Below are positions 31,101 to 40,275 of a DNA stretch of 40,591 nt, one piece after another (position 1 is the first letter of the stretch; each line of letters starts with the position of its first letter). The notes under the pieces are model-generated. The model saw only the letters and a program-made list of their open reading frames with translations. It did not search any database and was not told where the DNA came from. Source of the stretch: Mnemiopsis leidyi (taxonomy: Eukaryota; Ctenophora; Tentaculata; Lobata; Bolinopsidae); the NCBI GenBank assembly GCA_000226015.1, contig JH153697.1, forward strand, positions 208,088 through 248,678, in the 5' to 3' direction. The position numbers were made by a program, and so were the translations under genes.

Positions 31101-31492
31101 AAACAGTGCGATTATCTTGAAATGCAATGCGATTTTCTTTAGACTGGTTAACAGCAAGGTCATCTTAAAGACAAAAGCGGGATTCTACGAAGTAATCGTC
31201 ACCATTATCCTTGAGAGTGAGATTGCACTAAGATTATCACCAAGATTATCTCAACATTGTTCAACTTTTAAGGAGATAATCACAGGAGTGAAATGTTCGG
31301 CCAGTCCGTTCATTTCACACTGGCTGTCTTAATTTAGATATGTAATCGATGTCTGTAATTTTAACGGCAGGGAGAAATGCAAACATAGGACAGCAAATAG
31401 TTACAGAATACTTTCGATTTTGGCTGAATGTGAATGTTGGTTACGTACCTATCTTTTTCAGTTCCAAATATGGAGGCTAAAAACTCGGCCAT
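28186..31492 (-). CDS. U2AF1: Splicing factor U2AF 35 kDa subunit, nine exons
   Basis: Small subunit of U2AF, which reads the AG at 3' splice sites and recruits U2 snRNP with U2AF65. Exons (minus): 31492-31449, 31041-30902, 30660-30581, 30392-30321, 29991-29888, 29272-29243, 29091-29017, 28666-28559, 28222-28186; phases agree, 229 aa (human 240). Seen: start [14 protein letters not shown]; zinc finger 1 with Cys18, Cys27, Cys33, His37 and the AG-contacting Ser34; a UHM domain (about 65-147) with Trp130 of the U2AF65-binding motif, read here as RWY rather than RWF; zinc finger 2 with Cys151, Cys159, Cys165, His169. The C-terminus is a Gly/Arg (RGG) stretch (195-214) ending in a short DRSRDRRRY tail instead of a longer RS domain. 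Exon 6 is a 30-nt microexon carrying the first Cys of finger 2. Reading through the exon 8 donor would give an alternative end after seven codons. Intron 7 has a minisatellite. Confidence 0.95.
28682..28860 (-). repeat. 37-bp minisatellite in U2AF1 intron 7
   Basis: Five copies of a unit containing TAGTTTGTCTAAGAGATATG (plus-strand orientation), directly after the exon 8 acceptor in plus-strand order, that is, within the 3' part of the minus-strand intron. Confidence 0.88.
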
Positions 31493-31510
31493 TCTAAAAT
31501 AAATCAATTA
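31493..31510 (-). promoter_or_regulatory. 3' splice acceptor directly upstream of the U2AF1 ATG
   Basis: On the minus strand GATTTATTTTAG ends at 31494, one base before the ATG. Confidence 0.55.
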
Positions 31511-32016
31511 AGTAGCATAAGTTAAATTAAAAACTTTTGGGAGATAAAAGTAGAGGTTACTCTGTGAGCATTGTATGATTGAAAAAAGTCAATTTTTGTA
31601 GAGCGACAAAAAAGTTTCAATTTTCTGTATGTACTTGTTTTATACTTCTTCTTGTACTTATTTTATACTACTTCATTTTATCTGGAGATGTCATGCACAA
31701 TGCAATAAAAACGCAGTATTACATCAAATATATATATTATTTTAAAATTTAAATTGGAAGATGATCCAGCATGATCTCAAGAAATAAATCAAATTTTAAG
31801 ATTAAACAAAATATCTTCAAGTCAAGTAAGGTGAAGGCCATGACTGCTACGTGGCTGTCGAATACTTTCAAATACACACTTGGACTAGGGGCAGCAGCTA
31901 TTCTAATAGCTTGCAGAAACAAAAGCAATGGTTACAATGCACGACCCAGCCTAGTTAACATTGGGAATGTCTATATGACTTACAAACGGTGTGACTTCCA
32001 GGGGGCGAGGCTAGGG

Positions 32017-33108
32017 CTAGTAGTTGTACGAGGAGGCTCTGGTGTCCCGGGCCCCATACGAATCACCACCACGGCTATAAGAATCACCACCTCCACGGCC
32101 ATATGAATCACTGCGGCCATAGGAATCGCCACCACGGGCATCACGGCTGTAGGAATCTCGGGAATCACGGCTGTCACCTCCACGGCTATAGGAATCAGAG
32201 CGACCATACCCAGAACTGTAACTTTCACTGCCACCATATCCGGCACTGGCACCGTAACCACCACTCCCATACCCCCTGCTTTCACTACCATATCCAGATC
32301 TGTCGTAGGAAGAAGGGTAACCTGTTGGTGCAGAGTAAGGGGCAGCTCCATACCCACCTCGGTCTCCACCATATCCACGGTCGTTTCTATAGCTGTCACG
32401 ATCACTTCCATATTTGTCGCCGCCCCCTCCGTAACCTCTGTATCCGCCTGAACCACGGTCATCCCCGCGTCCATCACCACCACCTCTGGACGAGAAACGT
32501 TCATAGTCTACGTTATAGTCCATGTGTCCCCTTTCATCCTCGTAAACATCCTTAACCATTTCTGCGATGCAATCATCTACGTTCTGGGTATTTTCACTTT
32601 CCACTGTAACGATTCGCTCACGGAGGCCTTCGATGGCTTCTTCCTTTTTCATAGTGCCAATCTTAACGTTGAACTGATCTTTAAGACGATTAACATTAGC
32701 CCCTGCCTTACCTATAATTTTTCCAACACTAGTATCAGGCACAACAATTTTACAGGTGGCTTTTCGAGCATCATTCTGACTGGTATTGATGTTCTTGACG
32801 TGGGGAGGGACCTTATCTGTACGGATCTTTTCTTGAACAAAAGCAACTACTTTTTGCATGGCTTCAAGCGCACCTGATATCGAGATGACACGCTCATCAG
32901 TGTTGGGAAACCGAACGTTGTTTTTGGAGACTTGGATGTTAGCACCAGTCTCTTCTTTGATCTGTTTGATGGCTTCCCCACCTTTGCCAATGACTGCTCC
33001 GGCACTGTAATAGGGACAAAGCACTTTAATGACTTTCTCATTACGGCGATCTCTTTTGGCAAATTTCTGATCACCTTCATCATCATATGCACGCTTACGG
33101 TCTCCCAT
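32017..33108 (-). CDS. Two-KH RNA-binding protein KH-2 (NOVA/hnRNP K-like), single exon
   Basis: Probable nuclear pre-mRNA-binding protein. The 363-aa product starts with a charged segment rich in Lys/Arg/Asp. Then come two KH domains: KH1 about 25-95 with GKGG at 41-44, and KH2 about 117-187 with GKAG at 133-136; both keep the IIG/VIG-K-G RNA-binding loop. A conserved YEDERGHMDYNVDY linker follows. The C-terminal half is low complexity: Gly/Tyr/Ser/Arg/Asp-rich with many SYSRGGDS-like units, typical of hnRNP tails that mediate self-association. The RFPNTDERV segment in KH1 resembles NOVA/PCBP proteins; true hnRNP K has a third KH, missing here. It has no introns in the coding region. It is a tandem paralogue of the gene 681 bp upstream. 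The acceptor lies 18 bases before the ATG. The orthologue name is uncertain. Confidence 0.9.
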   Translation of the reverse strand: MGDRKRAYDDEGDQKFAKRDRRNEKVIKVLCPYYSAGAVIGKGGEAIKQIKEETGANIQVSKNNVRFPNTDERVISISGALEAMQKVVAFVQEKIRTDKVPPHVKNINTSQNDARKATCKIVVPDTSVGKIIGKAGANVNRLKDQFNVKIGTMKKEEAIEGLRERIVTVESENTQNVDDCIAEMVKDVYEDERGHMDYNVDYERFSSRGGGDGRGDDRGSGGYRGYGGGGDKYGSDRDSYRNDRGYGGDRGGYGAAPYSAPTGYPSSYDRSGYGSESRGYGSGGYGASAGYGGSESYSSGYGRSDSYSRGGDSRDSRDSYSRDARGGDSYGRSDSYGRGGGDSYSRGGDSYGARDTRASSYNY

Positions 33109-33141
33109 GATGAACGGCTGTGCTGACTAAAAGGAAACAGA
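33109..33141 (-). promoter_or_regulatory. 3' splice acceptor upstream of the KH-2 ATG
   Basis: On the minus strand CTGTTTCCTTTTAG ends at 33127, a textbook polypyrimidine acceptor, 18 bases before the ATG of an otherwise intronless gene. Confidence 0.65.
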
Positions 33142-33788
33142 GGGGTGAGATGGCAGAAATTGAACCAAAAATTTATGATTTCTATCAAAAATTGCTACCT
33201 AGATAACAGACATAAAGTGTACGAAATTTCGCAAATGTGTTCTAACATTTTCAAGAAGATAATATCATCATTTATAGACTACTGATAATGGTAGACTGAT
33301 CCATCTTATCATTTGAAGATAAAGATCAAGTAGAGTAGACATTAACACCAATATTGCATAAGAAGTGATGGTTATAGTTCCAAAACATATTGCTAAAATT
33401 AGCTTGTATCCAACGAAATTTTAATTTTCGTCTCAAGACAACAGCAAATACAACAAAACTTATTTTTAAGTAGAGATATGTCAAAACTTAAACTTTTAAG
33501 ATTCATAACAGGTTCAAAATAAGATGATCAGCTTTCCATTTTTGTGACAAACATGGGGACATAAACTTAAACGTCAGGAGAACAAATATTAGTTCTGTAA
33601 TGTGCTTCATCATTCGTCCATTATCACAATACAATGTCATTTACAAACTTTGTTTGTTTGTTCTCTGTTCTGTTTTAAATAACTACTTAACAACAATATA
33701 AATTATGAAGTCTACCAAAAATGGGAGAGCTCTATCTGATCGAATTTGATCAATGTAAACTTGAAATTATGATAAAAACAAGGTGGGC

Positions 33789-34925
33789 TCAATAATTATC
33801 TCTGTAATTAGACTGATTGTTATAACTACCCTCTCTGCTTCCTCCGACTGTATTGTCGTTATTGTAATTACCCCCATAACCTCCACCTTGATTATTATAG
33901 CCACCCCCTTGGCTGCCATAACCACCACCTTGAGCTCCATAACCCTGATTTCCATAACCTCCTTGGTTACCATTGTATCCACCACCCTGGTTCCCATAGC
34001 CACCATGGTTGTCATAGCCTCCACCCTGGTTACCATAACCTCCACCTTGATTACCGTAATTACCACCTTGATTTCCATAACCACCAGCTCCTCCTTGGTT
34101 ACCATAGCTGCCACCTTGGTTTCCATATCCACCACCTTGGTTTCCATAGCTGCCACCCTGATTGCCATAACCACCACCTTGATTGCCATAACCACCGCCT
34201 TGATTTCCATATCCACCACCTTGATTACCATAACCACCTCCTTGGTTTCCATATCCACCACCTCTGTTGAACCCACGGTCATTGTTATATCCACCACGGT
34301 CCATTTGAAATTGGTTATAGTCCAGATTGTAATCCATGTTAGCCCTATCATCCTCATAGACTTCCTTCACAACATCAGCAACACAATTGTCAACACCCTT
34401 GTCATCACCTTCAACTGCTACTATCCTCTCACTCAATCCAGGAACAGCATCGGCAGGTTTGGTCATAGTGATTTTAACTTGATGATCATCTTTAAGTTTG
34501 TTTACATTAGCTCCACCCTTGCCAATAAGTCTTCCAACACTTTGATCTGAAACGACAATCTTGCAGATACTTTTGCGAGCATCAACTCGGTCAAACCTTA
34601 CTCCCTTAGCTTGTGGGGAAGGCTTTTCAGTACGAATCTTATTTTGAACAAACTGAATTACTTTCATTTGGCCTTCCAATTCTCCTGAAATTGCTATAAC
34701 TCGCTCATCAGTTTTTGGAAATCTGGCAGCTCCTTTGGAAACTTGAATGTTGGTACCACTTTCTTGTTTAATTTGGTCAATAGCAGCACCCTTAGTTCCA
34801 ATTACAGCTCCAGTGCAATAGTAAGGACAAAGTATTTTGATAACTTTTCCAGTGCGGCGTTCTTTTCTTGGAAATTGCTGGCCGTCGTCATTGTCATCGT
34901 AACTCCTTTTACGATCTTCAGACAT
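33789..34925 (-). CDS. Two-KH RNA-binding protein KH-1 with GYGNQGG repeat tail, single exon
   Basis: Paralogue of KH-2 and first gene of the minus-strand run. It has 378 aa: a charged start (MSEDRKRSYDD), KH1 about 27-97 with a GTKG loop at 43-46, KH2 about 119-189 with GKGG at 135-138, then the shared YEDDRANMDYNLDY linker. The rest (about 210-378) is built on a seven-residue repeat close to GGGYGNQ, more than fifteen times, with few charges. KH-2 instead has a Ser/Arg/Asp-rich tail, so the tails diverged while KH domains and linker stayed alike. Gly/Tyr/Asn/Gln-rich tails of this type occur in hnRNP A and FUS-like proteins and promote condensation; that role is inferred. The repeat also keeps long frames open on the opposite strand, which are not genes. 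An acceptor lies two bases before the ATG. NOVA, PCBP or hnRNP K orthology cannot be fixed by eye. Confidence 0.9.
   Translation of the reverse strand: MSEDRKRSYDDNDDGQQFPRKERRTGKVIKILCPYYCTGAVIGTKGAAIDQIKQESGTNIQVSKGAARFPKTDERVIAISGELEGQMKVIQFVQNKIRTEKPSPQAKGVRFDRVDARKSICKIVVSDQSVGRLIGKGGANVNKLKDDHQVKITMTKPADAVPGLSERIVAVEGDDKGVDNCVADVVKEVYEDDRANMDYNLDYNQFQMDRGGYNNDRGFNRGGGYGNQGGGYGNQGGGYGNQGGGYGNQGGGYGNQGGSYGNQGGGYGNQGGSYGNQGGAGGYGNQGGNYGNQGGGYGNQGGGYDNHGGYGNQGGGYNGNQGGYGNQGYGAQGGGYGSQGGGYNNQGGGYGGNYNNDNTVGGSREGSYNNQSNYRDNY
33792..34275 (-). repeat. 21-bp coding repeat of KH-1
   Basis: Tandem units of 21 bases encode GGGYGNQ-like heptads in the KH-1 tail. Synonymous positions vary between units, so the repeat is old or under protein-level selection rather than freshly expanded. 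Confidence 0.85.
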
Positions 34926-34945
34926 GACTGAGTGATGAAATATTA
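34926..34945 (-). promoter_or_regulatory. 3' splice acceptor directly upstream of the KH-1 ATG
   Basis: On the minus strand ATTTCATCACTCAG ends at 34928, two bases before the ATG. Confidence 0.6.
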
Positions 34946-35380
34946 ATTTGGATAAGAAAAAAAGAATTTAAAATTTTGATTTTTGAATTAAAGTTTTGTA
35001 ATACAATTATACATCTAAGTAATATAAACATAATTACTTCTAAATAAGTATTTTTTGTGTTACAGGATACCACCTGTAAGAGTCCAGTTCTTGACAGGGC
35101 AACCTGCTAAAGCCAAAATTGATATAAATTATCATATACATATGAATACTAACCAGTTGACAAGCAGTTTCAATCAAATTATATTGCTGTATAATAATAA
35201 TATTACTTATGAAAATGCCCTTAATCAACTAATTAACCCAGGCCCATACAATAAATTAACCCATCCTTATACTCTCCTATCATGTGCACTAACAATTATC
35301 TGTATTCTTTAATTAATAAGAAATGTTGTCAAAAATAACCGTATATTCCCTTAACTGCCTAATATCAAACTTTTTTATTC

Positions 35381-35890
35381 ATGAAGTTACAAGTGCCATC
35401 TGTTACTAACTACCAACGAACAGAGAGAGGTTTTACGTACAGTGGACCAGAGATATGGAACCAGTTACCAAATGAACTCGGGACTCTCACAAACAATTCT
35501 GCATTCAAAAAAGGACTAAAAACTTGGCTCTTTTGTTAAGCATTTAGTGATGTTTGAATTTGTCCCTTATCTTCATAAAATCTTTCTTACATCTTCATTT
35601 ACTCATTTATTAGTGTTCTTATCATGTAGCTCCAGCTTTCTTGTGGTACTTTAGTTTCTTAATTACTATATAACTACAGTTTAACTACTATTTTACATTT
35701 TGGTCATATAACTCTCACTCAGCCTCAAAATCCATTTATTCTCAGTCTTATGTATGCCTTATATTGCTACCTATTACAAAACCTTTTATGTTAGCATGTG
35801 TAGCCTTAGATGGTGGGAGTTGGAACTTGGATCCTCCAAAGATCTTGAACTCCATTTTAACCATAAGGTGATGAATCAATTTTTGCTTAT
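35381..35890 (+). mobile_element. LINE 3' end (reverse transcriptase C-terminal tail and 3' UTR)
   Basis: The frame from 35381 to the stop at 35537-35539 reads FTYSGPEIWNQLPNEL followed by SAFKKGLKTWLF, the standard C-terminal end of LINE ORF2 proteins (F-x-Y-x-G-P-x-x-W-N-x-L-P). The rest to about 35890, ending in a TATTATTATTAAA tract, is probably its 3' UTR and tail. The upstream part of the element is not recognisable in 35040-35380, so this is a 5'-truncated copy, the usual product of LINE insertion. Confidence 0.8.
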
Positions 35891-36449
35891 TATTATTAAA
35901 TACCTATAGTAGTAGTACCCATGCTAAAAATAGTCAGCTACAGATGGTGAATATGTTCATGTTAAGTACTGTAAATGAATTATAACTACTATTAACATTA
36001 ATTTATGTAAAAACCTTAACATTGGCAATACAAGGTGAAATTTCAAGGTGAAAACTGTCTGAAAAATGCAAGTGTATAGCCACTAGGTGTGAGAGAAAAT
36101 AAACTGTCAAACAAATTGAACTTATTAAATTAAGTTGCTTAATATAACAGCTTAATAGAAATAAACACATTAAAATCATTCCAGTTAAAACACTTAGAAT
36201 AAACTCTGCAGCAGTCAATTGATGTCCAGGCAAAGGCTTTGCTAAAAACAAAAACAATGGCCTAAAAATGAACTTAAATTTGATCATAAATCTTTAAAAA
36301 AGGATACTAAAATTGCAGTGACTTTATTTTAGCTTTGCAAAATACAGATAGCATATTAACCAAACAAACTCAAGGGAGCTGAGGGTGGTGGATAATGTGT
36401 GAGATGAGGGCTTAACATCAATAAGTCTAGATATAGATGGTTCATTGCA

Positions 36450-37640
36450 TTGTTTGTAATAACTAACATGGTTAGGGTATGAGGCCATGGATGACATTAA
36501 GTTTGATTTATAGGATTTGCTAAGGTATCAATATCAGGTAATATACGTAGACTATAAGGTAAATGGTTCCAACACTTTGCTCCAAGATAGCTGAGACTCT
36601 TTTGGAGTTGAAATTAGAATTACTTATAGACAGATTACATTTTTTGCCATTCCGACTTCCTCCAGACATGTACATAAATTTATAGTTTAAGTTGTGGGGC
36701 AGTCACAATTTATATTCCTGTACATGTTCAGTAAACCTCCGATTTACCCGGCCTCTCGGGGGAAAGGGTTGGGGCCTGGTAAACCTAGGGGCCGGTAAAT
36801 AGAAAGTGGCCTCATTTTGGCCAGAAATAGTAACTTGAGTTATTGATAGCTATATGTAAATGTCATCCTGATCAAATCCTGATGCACGATCGTGTGCTGG
36901 ACTGGTGTCAAGCATCTCGTGTATCTTTATTAGGGCAGTATAGCATGCTATAATTGGGTACAGAAGGAGCCATATAAGATGTAAGGGGAGCTATTTCATA
37001 TCCTTGTAAACGTTTATACAACTTTTAGTTTGGGGAGCATCCAGAGCAATATTAGCAACTTTTTGATGCAATAAATCGAGTTCTGCAAGTTTTTGCTACA
37101 CCAGCTCTATAATAGATTTTATCAAGATAGTCAAATTGAGGCAGCATGATGGCATTAGCAAACATTCAGTAAAAGAGAATTTCAGTAAAAGAGAATTTTA
37201 TTTCTCTTCTTGATATTAAATGAATAAATAAATAAATAAATTCTAGTTTTTATAACACGCTACAGTAGCACATATTATTTAAGAAAATTAAGGAAACTAT
37301 TCAAGCATGACCTATGCAAGAAGCTTAATAGTTGGCTAAGACCATTCACTCAACATAACACAAAACATTGTCACAAGAAACCATCTTAATGTTATTTTCC
37401 TGTATTTGACAGGTACATTGCACCCAGACATTTCAAGACATTCTTTTTAATATAGTCAATGTGTAACTTGAAGTTCAATTTACTATCTATCATTAAGTAT
37501 TTGGTAACACTGCATGTCTTGATGGTTATAGAAGATTAATTGAACTTTATGACTAGTTGATCTGCTTGGTCTAATGTATCAAAGATCATGAATTCTGTTT
37601 TCTCAACATTAGCATAATTGGTTACTGTATGATATGATTT
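36450..37640 (-). mobile_element. Degenerate LINE reverse transcriptase fragment
   Basis: Reading the minus strand from about 37615 gives NVEKTEFMIF, then VTKYLMIDSKLNFKLHIDYI near 37450-37510 (the block after the YxDD motif, usually K-Y-L-G-x-x-I-D), then ANAIMLPQFDYLDKIYYRAG near 37110-37170 and SYLGAKCWNHLPYSLR near 36550-36600. These are successive ORF2 blocks in the right order but in broken frames. An unrelated GC-rich segment (36729-36810) interrupts it. The flanks 35891-36449 and 37641-38250 contain nothing I can call. Confidence 0.75.
36729..36810. mobile_element. Possible pogo/Tigger-type DNA transposon end
   Basis: CAGTAAACCTCCGATTTACC followed by a GC-rich inverted segment (CCGGCCTCTCGGGG ... 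GGGGCCGGTAAA) resembles terminal inverted repeats of pogo/Tigger-like elements. No matching second end or TA duplication was found, so this rests on resemblance alone. Confidence 0.3.
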
Positions 37641-38250
37641 GATTGTTTATTGAGTTGAATTGGTTTTGATATGATTATAAATATTTGATAAATTTGGCTA
37701 TAGTGGGTGCCCCATCAAAAGAATGTATTTCTTACTGGATGCACCCTGCATCACATGAGCAGCTTCTTTATATTGATAAATTATTTAGTCTTGAAATTAT
37801 ATTGTGATGCAAAATATTATAATTACAATTGAACCATAGTTTGTTCACACTTAACCATTAATTCATTGTTAGCAGTTCGATATTCATATTGATACATTAA
37901 TATGACTTCCTAGTTCCTACAACTGTTTTTAAAGAGCAGAGTCCCATCATGAGCAAACAGATATGGCTGTGATCGATTACAGGCATAGTACCCGTTGATC
38001 ATGCTGTCTTATACTGTTCAAAGGTACTACTGGAATAAGTACAAATGTTCATATATCAGTGTATTCCATGATTTAAAACTACCGTTATGTTTCTGGCCAT
38101 GTGGTAATATAGCTTCTGATCCTTAAATAAGAGATTAGCTGTCTCAATTCTAATTAATTCTATCAATGGCACAGCAACAGGGATGACCAGGGCTGAGGAG
38201 TGATTAGAGACAAAGTGGTTTAAAAGATTTCATATTTTCATTAATGTTAA

Positions 38251-38610
38251 AAGAACTTTTTTTCCAAACCCGAGCTGATCCAGAGATTATATAACAGCAG
38301 AAGGGACAGACACTATAAACGATTTAAAAAGAAACAGGCAGACCGCAGAGTATCCATCAATAACATGTCTAGTGAAATGTTTAATCGAACTAAAAACCTA
38401 TTAGTTCCTTACTACATAAATGGGAAACCCCTATCCAGTAAGACAGCTTCGGAGCAACACAGCAGTTGTAAACCAGCCGTTCTAACAGAGCAGCATAAGT
38501 TACATAAGCTGAGACAGAAGGAAGTGGAAGAAGGAAGTGCATTTCCTGGGTTTCATAGACTGAGACAAACAGGGAAGAAACAGGTGTATTCACATAAAAA
38601 GCTGTTCTAA
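38251..38610 (+). CDS. Unrecognised open frame, possibly a last exon
   Basis: The frame is open from 38251 to the TAA at 38608-38610 (119 codons), longer than the ATG at 38365 alone would give (81 codons). It is Lys/Arg-rich with no low-complexity run, for example NSRRDRHYKRFKKKQADRR before the ATG and HKLHKLRQKEVEEGSAFPGF after it. Such composition in AT-rich surroundings is unlike random frames, which tend to be hydrophobic. It may be the last exon of a gene, with an acceptor in the T/A-rich sequence near 38250, or a relic. No family is recognised, and it is surrounded by transposon debris. Confidence 0.3.
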   Translation, partial: KNFFSKPELIQRLYNSRRDRHYKRFKKKQADRRVSINNMSSEMFNRTKNLLVPYYINGKPLSSKTASEQHSSCKPAVLTEQHKLHKLRQKEVEEGSAFPGFHRLRQTGKKQVYSHKKLF

Positions 38611-38778
38611 TGCTGATATTTTGTATTACTCTGAAAAATTGGGCGAGAGGATGAGGAAGCAATCCATCTAGGGAATAATAATAATATCCAAGAGAAGGGG
38701 TGGTTAGATAACGACAATTTTCTGAACATTTTACGTGGGTCAGGGTGCCCCAGAGTCCCCACTGTTTCAGTAGGTTTT

Positions 38779-39918
38779 GTCGAGGTGTTACCCGACCCGC
38801 GCGCGGCTCGCAGTTTTCTGCTCTCCTAACATTTCGTTAGAACGTTAGACGGATATTTAACGGGCGATGCGCGTCCACGATTCTTTGAATCTTAGTCGTC
38901 ATTACGCTTCGCTCGAGGAGCAGGTGTGACGCGCGCGAAGCGATGACGGTAGGTTGTAAGCCTACAAGACGGATATCATCTCGTCAAAGTAGGTTACGTG
39001 ATACATCAATAGCAGTGTTGATGTTAATCACTATAAATAGATAACCAAAATAAATAGATTATCACAATAAATATAGAACTATTCTAAACCAACAACTAAT
39101 CTACAGACCAAAAATTAATTATGTGGAACTGATAACAAACGCATCAGAAAGAACCGAGCTTTGTCGAACGCGATCTAAAGAAGCTCAAGCTGAAAACCCT
39201 TAAATAAACTGGGTAGATAGGGTCAAATATGAGAGGTCCTAGAGATAGAAAAAGCAACGAGGCTTGCATTCAAACACTTGAGAGAGCTGAGAGAATAGAG
39301 AGGGTCCAAATTTCTAACGATGTTTGTGCAAGCAGTATGGATACATGAAAAACTGTCCTCCGAAACGCAGAAATTCATGGGAGAAGGGATGCCAGATTTA
39401 AGTTGTCGCGGTGATACCCGACTCTCGCAGCTCAAAGCTGAACGTTTCGTTAGAACGGTAGATGGATATAATATCGTCAAGATTTAAGACGGGTATCTGG
39501 TCCGAAAGACCCCAGAATGAAACCTTAAATTTCGCGATACGTCAATACAAAATATTATTCAAAATGTTTTTATACTGTATACAAAACGGGAGCGTCTAAG
39601 TGTTGCGTGATGCCTTCTGGAAGATGCAGGATGTTTTGGGGCAACCCAATAAATCAGTCTTTCCAATTGAATTAAAAGAAATCAAATCATATGACAAAGG
39701 AAAATGACCATATGGAATGCGAAAATCATTATATCATGTCATAAAATAAAATGAAATGAAATAAGAATTATGGCATGCTAAATCATTACAGATAATCGAA
39801 ATAAATTTGTATACTATCTACACTCAATGCACCTTCATCTTGACGAGATGATATCCGTCTAACGAGATGATATCCGTAAACTGCGAGACACGCGCGGGTC
39901 GGGTAACACCTCGACAAC
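38779..39918. mobile_element. Non-autonomous DNA element with terminal inverted repeats
   Basis: The left end (from 38779) TTGTCGAGGTGTTACCCGAC and the following CCGCGCG-CTCGCAGTTT are repeated inverted at the right end (39875-39918). A second inner pair, GACGGATATCATCTCGTCAA at 38970-38989 and its exact complement at 39840-39859, confirms the symmetry. The interior (1.14 kb) shows no transposase and includes another copy of the end sequence in direct orientation (39413-39481). Ends are CpG-rich while the middle is AT-rich. Confidence 0.7.
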
Positions 39919-40275
39919 CTTCATCTTACCGGGCGCTTCGCGGCGCTCTCTACGATTCCCTCCGATCAGAGCAACAAAGACTGAGGTTCCCAGGCAAGCC
40001 TGCATCATGGTGCGATTTAATCAACAGTAATGAGTTCAGAGTTAAATAAAACCAAGTTTGAGTCTCTTTGCTCATAAAATCTTATATCTGGTAAAAAAGT
40101 ATATCAGTTTTGCAATATTAAGTGAACCTTATTCCGAAAGCAATATTTAAAACTAACTATAACATATAAAATGATAAATTTATGATATTATATAAAACCT
40201 CTATTTCTGAAATGTCTAATTGAAGAGATTACATCCGTCTACCGTTCTAACAATACGATCTCGTTCAGCTTTAGC
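39413..40275. mobile_element. Second, interleaved pair of related inverted ends
   Basis: Segment 39432-39481 (AAAGCTGAACG ... GTTAGAACGGTAGATGGATA ... CGTCAA) recurs inverted at 40219-40275 (TTGAAGAGATTACATCCGTC ... CGTTCAGCTTTAGC). Both are diverged relatives of the ends at 38779 and 39918, so at least four end copies of one family lie here, two in each orientation. The CpG-rich sequence to the right edge (40276-40591) may belong to the same cluster and is cut by the window end. Confidence 0.55.

Noticed and set aside
31980..32555. Open frames on both strands over the KH-2 tail
   Set aside because: Shadows of the Gly/Ser/Arg repeat; only the minus frame continues into KH domains.
33783..34550. 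Long open frame (+) rich in Thr/Ile/Ser opposite KH-1
   Set aside because: It is the complement of the 21-bp GYGNQGG coding repeat; frame openness follows from the repeat period, and the minus frame has clear KH domains.
36003..36287. 94-codon hydrophobic minus frame
   Set aside because: Between LINE remnants in AT-rich DNA with no matching features.
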